Both the position numbers and the translations under genes were made by a program. Positions 1 through 5,508 of a stretch of DNA of 6,007 bases are shown one piece after another. The DNA is taken from NCBI GenBank assembly GCA_016929355.1, contig JAFGJA010000454.1:1-6007 (forward strand). Direction: 5' to 3'. The stretch is from Anaerolineae bacterium. GTDB taxonomy: Bacteria; Chloroflexota; Anaerolineae; Aggregatilineales; Aggregatilineaceae. Numbering within the stretch: position 1 is the first letter of the stretch; each line of letters begins with the position of its first letter. The notes below the pieces were generated by a model. It was not told the origin of the DNA and ran no database searches. It saw nothing but the letters and a program-made list of their open reading frames with translations.

Positions 1-2
1 CG

Positions 3-659
3 GAATTTCAGTTCTCGCTGCTGCAATGCCGCCCCTTGCGCCAGCACGAAGCCGAGATGATCCGCCCCATCCCCAAAAATGTGCAGGACACAGATAAAAT
101 TTTCACCGCGAATAAGCAGGTCCCCGAAGGCGTCGTCGAGCGCATCCGGTATATCGTCTACGTGCGGCCCGACGCCTATCACGCGCTGGCAGACGTGCAG
201 CAGCGTCACGAGATCGGGCGTGTGGTGGGGCGCATGAATGAGCGGCTCAAGGATGAGGAATTCATCCTCATGGGGCCGGGGCGCTGGGGCACATCGGATA
301 TTAACCTGGGCGTCAAAGTGAGCTATGCCGACATTTACAACACACGCGCCCTGATCGAGATCGCGTATTCGAACGACAGTGGCAATCCTGAGATGGCGTA
401 TGGCACGCACTTTTTCCAGGATTTGGTCGAAGCGGAGATTTTCCCGTTGGCGCTGTTCCCTGATGATGCGGATACCTGTTATGCGTGGTCGTTCTTTGAT
501 GATGCGCCGAACATGCTCGCCGACCTGCGCCCCGAAGACGCGGATTGGGCGCACGTCGTCACCGTGATCGATGTGGCGGCGTATACGGGCGGGCGCTTGC
601 TGGAACTGGTCATGGATGCGGACGCGGATCAGGCGTTGGGGTATTTGAAGCGGTATTAA
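3..659 (+). CDS. PEP/pyruvate-binding domain protein, C-terminal part (5' end outside window)
   Basis: The reading frame is open from the left edge of the window (first full codon at base 3) to TAA at 657-659, giving 218 visible residues. It starts in the middle of a domain with FSLLQCRPL, the typical end of the ATP-grasp PEP/pyruvate-binding domain of pyruvate phosphate dikinase and PEP synthase relatives (QxRPL). The rest matches from memory a Chloroflexota family annotated as PEP/pyruvate-binding domain protein: FTANKQVPEG, RIRYIVYV, VGRVVGRMNERL, FILMGPGRWG, ADIYNTRALIEIA and YGTHFFQDLVEA. The TTG at 36 is internal and is not a credible start. Family membership is fairly sure. The actual phosphotransfer substrate is unknown, because the swivelling His domain and the PEP-binding barrel of true PPDK/PpsA are not present downstream; the protein ends after the C-terminal extension. 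No clear terminator follows it. Confidence 0.85.
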   Translation, partial: EFQFSLLQCRPLRQHEAEMIRPIPKNVQDTDKIFTANKQVPEGVVERIRYIVYVRPDAYHALADVQQRHEIGRVVGRMNERLKDEEFILMGPGRWGTSDINLGVKVSYADIYNTRALIEIAYSNDSGNPEMAYGTHFFQDLVEAEIFPLALFPDDADTCYAWSFFDDAPNMLADLRPEDADWAHVVTVIDVAAYTGGRLLELVMDADADQALGYLKRY

Positions 660-689
660 CCTCACCCCCAATCGCGCGGAAAGGGATAA

Positions 690-939
690 TCAGGTCAGCA
701 TCGTTTTCACCGCCTGCCCCACCGCGAAGAAATCCGGCAAATCATCCTGCCAGAAGGTCGGCACATGGATCGCCAGCCGGGGCAACTTTGGCGTGTGATA
801 CTCGCCGTGTTCGTCCGGCTGCGCCGCGCGATACGTACCGGATTCATTCAACTGGTAAAAACGGCATTCGCGGCTTTTTCGTATTCCTCAAATTTCGTGC
901 CATGATCGCGCCCCTACTTTCCGGCGACACGACCTCAAG
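690..939 (-). pseudogene. Decayed Uma2-family nuclease-like gene (C-terminal remnant)
   Basis: On the minus strand the fragments of a Uma2-family (PD-(D/E)XK fold, restriction-endonuclease-like) protein can be read in order, but not in one frame. LEVVSPES is at 939-916. A one-base deletion follows, and RDHGTKFEEYEKA then continues in a shifted frame down to 872. About a dozen residues normally found there (the GVxEYWLIDP segment) are missing. The frame then resumes at 869 as ECRFYQLNESGTYR and runs on through LPRLAIHVPTFWQDDLPDFF to TGA at 690-692. The usual N-terminal half, with the start and first catalytic residues, is not recognisable upstream of 939 (towards 1000), where in-frame stops occur. 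Uma2 genes occur in many copies in Cyanobacteria and Chloroflexota and often decay. Recognition of the family is from memory of its SPES...GxKxxEYxxAG...YWLID pattern. This remnant fills most of the 660-940 gap and is convergent with the preceding gene. Confidence 0.7.
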
Positions 940-1039
940 TTACCCCATGAAATCCGTAAATTCCACCGGGCGCTACGCGAAGAAATGGTTTGCCTTTTTT
1001 AACACTCGGCACGCCACCCGCGCCAGCCTACAAACTTTG

Positions 1040-1048
1040 TGCTATACT
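1040..1048 (+). promoter_or_regulatory. Candidate extended -10 promoter (TGC-TATACT)
   Basis: TGCTATACT at 1040-1048 is an extended -10 element, with TG one base before a TATACT hexamer. Transcription would begin near 1055. No good -35 hexamer is seen 16-18 bp upstream, which is tolerated by extended -10 promoters. It would drive the short ORF at 1075 and the histidine kinase at 1180. The same TGn-TATAnT layout recurs at 3733-3741 and 4163-4171. A second -10-like hexamer, TATAGT, lies at 1157-1162, close to the kinase start. Assignment is by pattern only. Confidence 0.45.
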
Positions 1049-1074
1049 GTTTGAAGATGATTGCGGGAGACTTA

Positions 1075-1116
1075 ATGAAACCGCAAACCAACATAAATTT
1101 ATCGTGCTGGCATTAA
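1075..1116 (+). CDS. Short ORF (13 codons) with Shine-Dalgarno: possible leader peptide or gene remnant
   Basis: ATG at 1075 is preceded by GCGGGAGA (1063-1070 region), a usable Shine-Dalgarno at normal spacing, and lies about 20 nt after the predicted transcription start from the promoter at 1040-1048. It encodes MKPQTNINLSCWH and stops at TAA 1114-1116. Shifting one frame after the sixth codon gives HKFIVLALMVLA, which looks like the hydrophobic part of a signal peptide and then hits TGA. The segment could therefore be the frameshifted 5' stub of a lost secreted protein instead of a leader. An in-frame ATG at 1057 would add six residues. No regulatory codon run or attenuator hairpin supports a classical leader peptide. 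I do not know its function. Confidence 0.25.
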   Translation: MKPQTNINLSCWH

Positions 1117-1157
1117 TGGTTCTCGCATGATTCATGGAGCAAACATCGCTGGGGGTT

Positions 1158-1181
1158 ATAGTATTGGGTACGGGGTACTAT
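1158..1181 (+). repeat. Inverted repeat covering the kinase start codon
   Basis: ATAGTA (1158-1163) and TACTAT (1176-1181) are perfect 6-bp inverted arms separated by 12 bases. The right arm includes the first two bases of the ATG at 1180. The same bases contain a -10-like TATAGT (1157-1162). The repeat could be an operator over a proximal promoter or a weak RNA hairpin hiding the start codon. The kinase has no strong Shine-Dalgarno here (only a GGGG run at 1172-1175), so its initiation signal is unusually poor. Confidence 0.3.
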
Positions 1182-3675
1182 GGTTCAACAAAATGAAGCG
1201 ATCTGGTTAGGCGCGAGCAGCACCCTCTTGGATGCGTTGTGGTCGGATGTGACGGTCTACCATGTGCAAAATGTGCGCGGCGTACAGCGCGCGCTGCAAC
1301 ATGGGCTGGCCGCGTGTTTGGTATTGGATGTCGATTTACCCGATCCTGAGATCGAAGATTTGCTGGTATTCATCCAGCACGATCTGCCGCATGTCGGGAT
1401 TCTCGCCCTGATGGATGCGCCGCTTGCCGATGAAGATGCCAGCGCGTATACCGCCATTAACCGTTTTGTCAGCCGCGAAGTTGAACCGGCGCGCTTGCTC
1501 GCCATCCTGCGTGAAGTGACCTCACAGGCCGAATGGGATTTGACCTCCAACGACTATCCCGCCCTGCGGGATCGCGCCCGCCAGCTTGAAGGATTGCTGC
1601 AAGGCACACTGGCGATGGCGCAGCCCTCCGATGATGTCTTGGGCAATCTGCGCGAAGTGGCGCGCGTGGCGATGGATGCCGATGGCCTCGTGGTGTTGAT
1701 GGCGAATGAAGATTACACCAACCTCTCGGACATGCTGAATCTGGGCGTGCCGGGGCGCTACCTGACTATATGCCGCCAACATTTTCGCTCCCTGCCCGAT
1801 GCCGAACGCATGATGTATCTGGGTGATGAAGTGCTGCTGCGCGCGCGCGAACCCGATACCCCGGCCCATTCCACCCGCGAACGCGAAGCCGATGCGTTGG
1901 GCGCATGGTCGTATATGCGTTTCCCCATCGCCGCCGAACAACGCCTGATCGGATTCGTGAGTCTGTATTCAGAAAAACCGGGCCGGTTCAACGGCGCACA
2001 TCTGCAATTAGGGCGCTTATTCGCCGCGCAGATCGCAACCGCCGTGCAAAATTGGCGCTTCTTTCTGCGCCTGAATCGCGCCGAACAGTACCAGCGCGCG
2101 GTGAGCGATGTTGCGCGGTTGTTGGCGGAAAATCTCGAATTGGACGAGGTGCTCAATTACATCGTCAAAGAAGCCGTGCAATTGGTTGACGGCAGCGCGG
2201 GGAATGTCTCGCTGGTGCAGCCGGATCGCAGCTTAACGGTTGGGGCAACCTATGGCGAGTCGGTGCATTGGGTCGCCCAACGAGTCGCGGCAGGCGTGGG
2301 CCAATCCGGGATGATCGCGCTCACTGGGCGGGCGAGCGTTGTCAAAGATTATGCCAACTGGGGCCAGGCCAATCCCGAATTGCAGGCCTCATTCCCCCCG
2401 AACACCCTCCTGTTCGGCGTGCCGCTCAGTTACCGGAATCTGGTGTTGGGCGTGCTGCAAGTCACCCGTTCCCAAAATGTACCCGGCGATCCCGATGAAG
2501 CGCTGGATGCGTTAATGCTGCTGGCTCCCTCGGCGGCAACGGCCATTGCTAAGGCGCAGTTGCACGAAACGATCCAGCAAGAGCGCCGCCAATTGCAAGC
2601 CGTGTTGGATCACACTCCGGCGGCAGTGGTGACGTGTGACGCGCGCGGACGCATCCAGTTGATCAATCCGGCGGCAGCGCGGATCGCACGGCTGCTCGGT
2701 TTTGAACCCAAAAAATTGGCAGACCGGTCTATCCACGATTTAGCGGGCCAGCTTATGCCGGTCGACGCGGAGCGCCTGACCGAAGTCCCGCGCGCGATAG
2801 AAGTCATGCTGGGCGACCTGGGCGAATATGTGGTGCAGATCGCGCCCATTACCCGGCCCAATGGCGCAGTCGATGGTTACGTCAGCGTGGCGCAAGATGT
2901 CACCGAAATGCGCAAAGTGGATCGCATGAAGTCCAACCTGAACCAAATCCTCACGCACGATCTCGGCAACATGGTCATGCTGGCGCAGAATCCGTTAGCG
3001 CTGATGGACGAACCGGACTTAATGCCCGATCAGCGCGAGCAGTTGAAAAATATGCTCACCGCCAGCCTGGAACGCATGGGCGCGCTCATTCATGACGTGA
3101 TGGAACTGGATATGGTCCCCTCGCTGGATGGCGATTCGGTGGCTCCGTACCGCCTGGAAGTGCTGGCCCAACAAGCCATTGAGAGCAACCAGGTTGAAGC
3201 GGCGAAAAAGCAGATCACGCTGGATTATGTCGAGGATGATTTGCCGCCCGACCTGGAAGGGCATAAGGTTTTGATCAAACAGGCGATTGAAAACCTGGTC
3301 AGCAACGCGATCAAATACACGCCAGCGGGCGGGCACGTCACGGTGCGCGTGGATCGGGCCGCCGGTGACGCGGTGCTGCACGTCATCGATAACGGCTTCG
3401 GCATCCCCGAAAACAAACTGGACAGCATCTTCCAACCCGGCGTGCGGATCAAGAACGCGCGCACCCGGTTTATTCCCGGTACGGGCCTGGGCCTGAATCT
3501 CGTGAAGACGTTCGTCGAGGTGCATGGCGGGCATGTGACCGTCGCCAGCGTCGAGGATGAGGGCAGCACCTTCTCGATCTATTTGCCGGTTGAACGTGTG
3601 CTGCCGCACCAACCGGCCAGCAGTCCCATTGTGCGGATCGATCTCTCCGCGCAGATTGCCGAGCGCGAGGAATAG
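1180..3675 (+). CDS. Soluble hybrid sensor histidine kinase: degenerate receiver-GAF-GAF-PAS-HisKA-HATPase
   Basis: This 831-residue protein autophosphorylates a histidine using ATP and would pass the phosphate to a partner regulator that is not encoded nearby. Residues about 1-125 resemble a response-regulator receiver: the LVLDVDLPD strand offers D50 as phosphoacceptor, but the acidic pair after strand 1 is absent (AIWLGASS) and the conserved Lys is Arg (R99 in FVSREV), so it is probably a pseudo-receiver. Two GAF-like sensor domains follow (about 150-295 and 310-460), then a PAS domain (about 472-585; LQAVLDHTPAAVVTCD). The HisKA H-box is ILTHDLGNM with H593, followed by Asp and an Asn four residues later, consistent with kinase and phosphatase activity. 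The ATPase domain has the N-box IENLVSNAIKY (N709), G1 DNGFGIP (D737) and G2 GTGLGLNLVK (from G767). No membrane segment is evident, so it should act in the cytoplasm. The ATG at 1180 is the only start after an in-frame TAG at 1159. The signal sensed is unknown. Confidence 0.93.
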   Translation: MVQQNEAIWLGASSTLLDALWSDVTVYHVQNVRGVQRALQHGLAACLVLDVDLPDPEIEDLLVFIQHDLPHVGILALMDAPLADEDASAYTAINRFVSREVEPARLLAILREVTSQAEWDLTSNDYPALRDRARQLEGLLQGTLAMAQPSDDVLGNLREVARVAMDADGLVVLMANEDYTNLSDMLNLGVPGRYLTICRQHFRSLPDAERMMYLGDEVLLRAREPDTPAHSTREREADALGAWSYMRFPIAAEQRLIGFVSLYSEKPGRFNGAHLQLGRLFAAQIATAVQNWRFFLRLNRAEQYQRAVSDVARLLAENLELDEVLNYIVKEAVQLVDGSAGNVSLVQPDRSLTVGATYGESVHWVAQRVAAGVGQSGMIALTGRASVVKDYANWGQANPELQASFPPNTLLFGVPLSYRNLVLGVLQVTRSQNVPGDPDEALDALMLLAPSAATAIAKAQLHETIQQERRQLQAVLDHTPAAVVTCDARGRIQLINPAAARIARLLGFEPKKLADRSIHDLAGQLMPVDAERLTEVPRAIEVMLGDLGEYVVQIAPITRPNGAVDGYVSVAQDVTEMRKVDRMKSNLNQILTHDLGNMVMLAQNPLALMDEPDLMPDQREQLKNMLTASLERMGALIHDVMELDMVPSLDGDSVAPYRLEVLAQQAIESNQVEAAKKQITLDYVEDDLPPDLEGHKVLIKQAIENLVSNAIKYTPAGGHVTVRVDRAAGDAVLHVIDNGFGIPENKLDSIFQPGVRIKNARTRFIPGTGLGLNLVKTFVEVHGGHVTVASVEDEGSTFSIYLPVERVLPHQPASSPIVRIDLSAQIAEREE

Positions 3676-3702
3676 TCTGCGCCGGGAAGAAACGATTTAC
3701 AG

Positions 3703-3718
3703 GTACATCGTTGTACAT
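3703..3718 (+). repeat. Direct repeat GTACAT x2 at 10-bp period upstream of a promoter
   Basis: GTACAT occurs at 3703-3708 and again at 3713-3718, exactly one helical turn apart, with each copy containing the palindrome GTAC. The second copy sits where the -35 region of the promoter at 3733-3741 would be (TTGTAC at 3711-3716, 19 bp from the -10). It may be a binding site for a regulator that contacts one face of the DNA. No family can be named from this alone. Confidence 0.3.
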
Positions 3719-3732
3719 AAAAGTTGGAATTA

Positions 3733-3741
3733 TGCTATAGT
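3733..3741 (+). promoter_or_regulatory. Candidate extended -10 promoter (TGC-TATAGT) of the microprotein gene
   Basis: TGCTATAGT at 3733-3741 is an extended -10 element almost identical to the one at 1040-1048. Transcription would start near 3748, giving a 5' leader of about 50 nt before the Shine-Dalgarno of the 24-residue ORF. A -35-like TTGTAC lies at 3711-3716 with a long 19-bp spacer. Together with the terminator at 3903-3941 this defines a transcript of about 190 nt separate from the upstream kinase gene. Confidence 0.5.
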
Positions 3742-3784
3742 GCAGAAACGAGGGCGCTGGATTCGTGCGCCCCTAATTTTCAGC

Positions 3785-3791
3785 AAGGAGG
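3785..3791 (+). promoter_or_regulatory. Consensus Shine-Dalgarno AAGGAGG
   Basis: AAGGAGG at 3785-3791 is a full anti-16S match placed 7 nt before the ATG at 3799. It is the strongest ribosome binding site in the window and the main reason to treat the very short lysine-rich ORF as translated. Confidence 0.8.
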
Positions 3792-3798
3792 TTTGAAC

Positions 3799-3873
3799 AT
3801 GACGAAGGACAAGAAAAAAGATAAAAAAGACGACAAGAAGAAAGATAAGAAAAAAGACAAGAAGAAAAAATAA
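3799..3873 (+). CDS. Lys/Asp-rich 24-residue microprotein
   Basis: ATG 3799 to TAA 3871-3873 encodes 24 residues: Met, Thr, then only Lys (16) and Asp (6), arranged as short KKKD/DKKK units starting MTKDKKKDKKDD and ending in four Lys. The product would be strongly basic, fully disordered and soluble, with no hydrophobic segment. Reality is supported by a perfect Shine-Dalgarno at 3785-3791, an extended -10 promoter upstream and an intrinsic terminator about 30 nt after the stop. Lys codons mix AAA and AAG, and Asp codons mix GAC and GAT, so it is not a simple mononucleotide slippage product. The composition suggests binding to a polyanion such as RNA, DNA, polyphosphate or the membrane surface, but this is inference and I do not recognise a family. 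It is not co-directed by the kinase promoter alone and may be expressed independently. The alternative is a small regulatory RNA with an incidental ORF. Confidence 0.65.
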   Translation: MTKDKKKDKKDDKKKDKKKDKKKK

Positions 3874-3902
3874 GTCTTGAGCGCAACAATTGAATATAGA
3901 TA

Positions 3903-3941
3903 AAACAGCCTGCCCGCGATGGGGGAGGCTGTTTGTTTTTT
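3903..3941 (+). terminator. Intrinsic terminator of the microprotein unit
   Basis: AAACAGCCT (3903-3911) pairs perfectly with AGGCTGTTT (3926-3934), with additional inner CCC/GGG pairing around a small loop. The right arm runs into TTTGTTTTTT (3932-3941). This is a standard Rho-independent terminator for the plus strand, 29 nt after the microprotein stop. The A-rich left flank is too weak to claim function for the minus strand. Confidence 0.88.
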
Positions 3942-4236
3942 GAAGTGGGCCATACGGCGCAAAAAAGTGCTCCTTTTGAAAACTACCGGCTTTTCTGGTA
4001 AGTATTATGGCTGCACGACAAACACCCACCTCAGCCGTTGTCGTGTGTGTTGTGCTGATCATGCCAATATCCAATGCCCCCTGCGTACCAGACTTCCCCC
4101 TTGCAAGGATAGTCGATTGTGTGAAAAATTTGCTAAATTAACCGGCCTTAATGTCTTCTTTATGTTATATTAATTCATGAGAGCTATGCTCTGTTTACAT
4201 TTTTTGCAAATCGTTGAAGAGAGAACAGGGAGTCGT
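3942..4236. other. AT-rich intergenic region with 8-bp inverted repeat
   Basis: No convincing gene is seen in these 295 bases. The one clear structure is a perfect inverted repeat, CACGACAA at 4014-4021 and TTGTCGTG at 4038-4045, separated by 16 bases. It could be an operator or an RNA hairpin, depending on where transcription starts. A 44-codon ORF (4007-4141) with a hydrophobic stretch SAVVVCVVLIM crosses it but has no ribosome binding site. A smaller inverted repeat, AGAGC-TAT-GCTCT, lies at 4180-4192, between the promoter candidate and the downstream start codon. Confidence 0.4.
4163..4171 (+). promoter_or_regulatory. Candidate extended -10 promoter (TGT-TATATT) of the phosphoesterase gene
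   Basis: TGTTATATT at 4163-4171 has the extended -10 form and would start transcription near 4178, giving a leader of roughly 60 nt that ends in the Shine-Dalgarno before ATG 4237. This placement also argues against translation from the ATG at 4177, which would lie at or before the transcription start. An alternative -10, TGCTAAATT, is at 4131-4139. No strong -35 is seen for either. Confidence 0.4.
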
Positions 4237-5346
4237 ATGATCAATTCCCGCGAACGCCGGTTAGCTCAGTGGCCTGATCCTGAGCAGGTAATTGACAGCC
4301 TCAAAGACGATATAAAGCTCACCTTGAGCGATATAGCGAATGAACTGCCCGATGATCTCGTGCTGCCTGCCGTGCGTGAAAAACGGGATCGCGTGCGGAC
4401 GTTTACGGCGCTCAATGCGGCGCACCAACACGCACTGCGCATCCCCGACTATGATCTGATGCGGGATCGCTACGTGATCCTGAGCGATACACACAAGGGG
4501 GCGCGCAAGCGGGGCAGTGATGAATTCAAACAAAACGAGCATATCTACTGTGATGCGCTCGATTATTACCTGCGCCACGATTACCGCCTGATCCTCAACG
4601 GCGATGTTGAAGAAGGGTGGAAAGCCTCGTATGATGCGATTCTGGCGGCATACGCGGATACCGCCTATAAACGCGAGCGCGCGTTCGCGGATCGCGGTGA
4701 TGAGTACTATATCCGCACCTACGGCAATCATGATGTGGATTGGGCCGATCCAACATTGGTCGAGAAGTATCTCAACCCGTTTTTTGAACGGCAGATTCAG
4801 GTGCATCCGGCAGTGATGTTGGGCGACAAAATCTTCATCACGCACGGACACCAGGGCGATTTTCAGTCGGACCGGTTGATCTGGTTGGCGCGGCGCGTGG
4901 TGCGGTATCTGTGGAATCCGTTGCAGCGTTTGTTTGCAATCCAGATGCAGCGCGCGGCGGTTAATGGCTGGATTCGGACCCGGCGCGATCAACTTCTCAG
5001 CGCGTGGGCCAAAGCGCAACATACGCTGATCATTGCGGGGCACACGCACCGCCCGATCCTGCAATTGGACGAACATCCCGGTACGGAAATCCCCACACCG
5101 GATAATCTGGAAAATCTCGATCCTGATGCGCGGCTGCATTATGTGAACGATGGCTGCTGCGTGCATAAGCGCGCGATTACGGGCGTGGAGATTGATCGCG
5201 GCGAAATCCGGCTGATCCGGTGGCAGGACCGCGCGAATAACACCCTGGCCCGGTTGACGCGCCTGGCCGAGCGTTCGATCAAACAGACTGCCGAGCGGAT
5301 CGTGTTCCAGCAGAATGACCTGGGGGCATTGCTCGCGCGGTTGTAG
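4237..5346 (+). CDS. Calcineurin-like metallophosphoesterase
   Basis: This 369-residue protein carries the full set of dimetal phosphoesterase motifs in order: SDTH (D84, H86), NGDVEEGW (D123), YGNHD (N164, H165, D166), THGH (H203, H205) and AGHTHRP (H269, H271). These residues bind two divalent metals in the Metallophos fold and hydrolyse a phosphate ester or anhydride. The substrate cannot be read from the sequence. The layout recalls LpxH-like enzymes, but the 80-residue charged N-terminal extension and the insert between GNHD and GH differ from it. No signal peptide is visible, so it is probably cytoplasmic. I chose ATG 4237 because AGGGAG sits just before it (4227-4232). An in-frame ATG at 4177 has no ribosome site and would add 20 residues. 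The gene ends with TAG and is convergent with the selenoprotein gene. Confidence 0.9.
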   Translation: MINSRERRLAQWPDPEQVIDSLKDDIKLTLSDIANELPDDLVLPAVREKRDRVRTFTALNAAHQHALRIPDYDLMRDRYVILSDTHKGARKRGSDEFKQNEHIYCDALDYYLRHDYRLILNGDVEEGWKASYDAILAAYADTAYKRERAFADRGDEYYIRTYGNHDVDWADPTLVEKYLNPFFERQIQVHPAVMLGDKIFITHGHQGDFQSDRLIWLARRVVRYLWNPLQRLFAIQMQRAAVNGWIRTRRDQLLSAWAKAQHTLIIAGHTHRPILQLDEHPGTEIPTPDNLENLDPDARLHYVNDGCCVHKRAITGVEIDRGEIRLIRWQDRANNTLARLTRLAERSIKQTAERIVFQQNDLGALLARL

Positions 5347-5383
5347 GTTGTGATTTCACCGTAAAAGATAAAAGCTGGGGCAT

Positions 5384-5436
5384 TGTAGGGGCGAGGCGTC
5401 GCCTCGCCCTGGGCGACCTACCGGGTCGCCCCTACA
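5384..5436. repeat. 53-bp compound palindromic repeat (two hairpins inside inverted outer arms)
   Basis: TGTAGGGGCGA (5384-5394) and TCGCCCCTACA (5426-5436) are perfect 11-bp inverted arms. Inside, GGGCGAGGCG (5389-5398) pairs with CGCCTCGCCC (5400-5409), and GGGCGACC (5411-5418) pairs with GGTCGCCC (5424-5431). The element can thus form one long imperfect cruciform or two adjacent hairpins. Short dispersed palindromes with GTAGGGGCGA ends are familiar from Chloroflexota and Cyanobacteria intergenic DNA, and resemble REP/MITE elements mobilised in trans. Lying between two convergent genes, it may also stop transcription from both sides, although no T tract follows. Confidence 0.8.
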
Positions 5437-5470
5437 GCATAATCATCCCCGTTAATTTCTTAAAAGGCAT
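5432..5470 (-). CDS. Very short ORF with Shine-Dalgarno reading into the repeat (possible truncated gene start)
   Basis: On the minus strand AGGGGAGGG (within 5471-5486) stands a few bases before ATG 5470-5468, and the frame reads MPFKKLTGMIML before stopping at TAG (5434-5432) formed by the arm of the 53-bp palindrome. The opening looks like the start of a normal protein (basic residues, then hydrophobic ones). It may be the 5' stub of a gene cut by insertion of the repeat, or simply chance. No continuation of the protein is visible to the left of the repeat. Confidence 0.2.
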   Translation of the reverse strand: MPFKKLTGMIML

Positions 5471-5508
5471 CAAACCCTCCCCTACGAAAATCAGATCAGG
5501 ATTGTGAT

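Noticed and set aside
545..1054. 169-codon plus-strand ORF across the gap after the first gene
   Set aside because: It overlaps the end of the PEP/pyruvate-binding gene in another frame, has low-complexity Pro/Arg content and lies antisense to the Uma2 remnant, which explains the open frame.
3019..3612. 197-codon minus-strand ORF opposite the kinase
   Set aside because: It is an antisense shadow of the HisKA/HATPase region, caused by GC-biased codon use in the kinase.
3730..4074. Minus-strand ORF with a very hydrophobic Phe/Leu run resembling a membrane protein
   Set aside because: The Phe/Leu run is simply the antisense of the Lys-codon tract of the 24-residue ORF. It crosses a strong terminator and has no start signals.
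4007..4141. 44-codon plus-strand ORF with hydrophobic SAVVVCVVLIM stretch
   Set aside because: No Shine-Dalgarno, no promoter between the terminator at 3941 and its ATG, and the start is embedded in the inverted repeat. Kept only as part of the intergenic description.
3919..4173. 84-codon plus-strand ORF downstream of the microprotein
   Set aside because: Its ATG lies inside the loop of the intrinsic terminator and it lacks a ribosome site.
4177..4236. Upstream ATG as the start of the phosphoesterase
   Set aside because: No ribosome binding site, and it would lie at the predicted transcription start. ATG 4237 has AGGGAG at proper spacing.
4261..5166. 301-codon minus-strand ORF opposite the phosphoesterase
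   Set aside because: It is an antisense shadow of a gene with complete catalytic motifs. Its own translation has no recognisable motif and no ribosome site.
5384..5436. CRISPR repeat
   Set aside because: The element occurs once here, with no regularly spaced copies or spacers.
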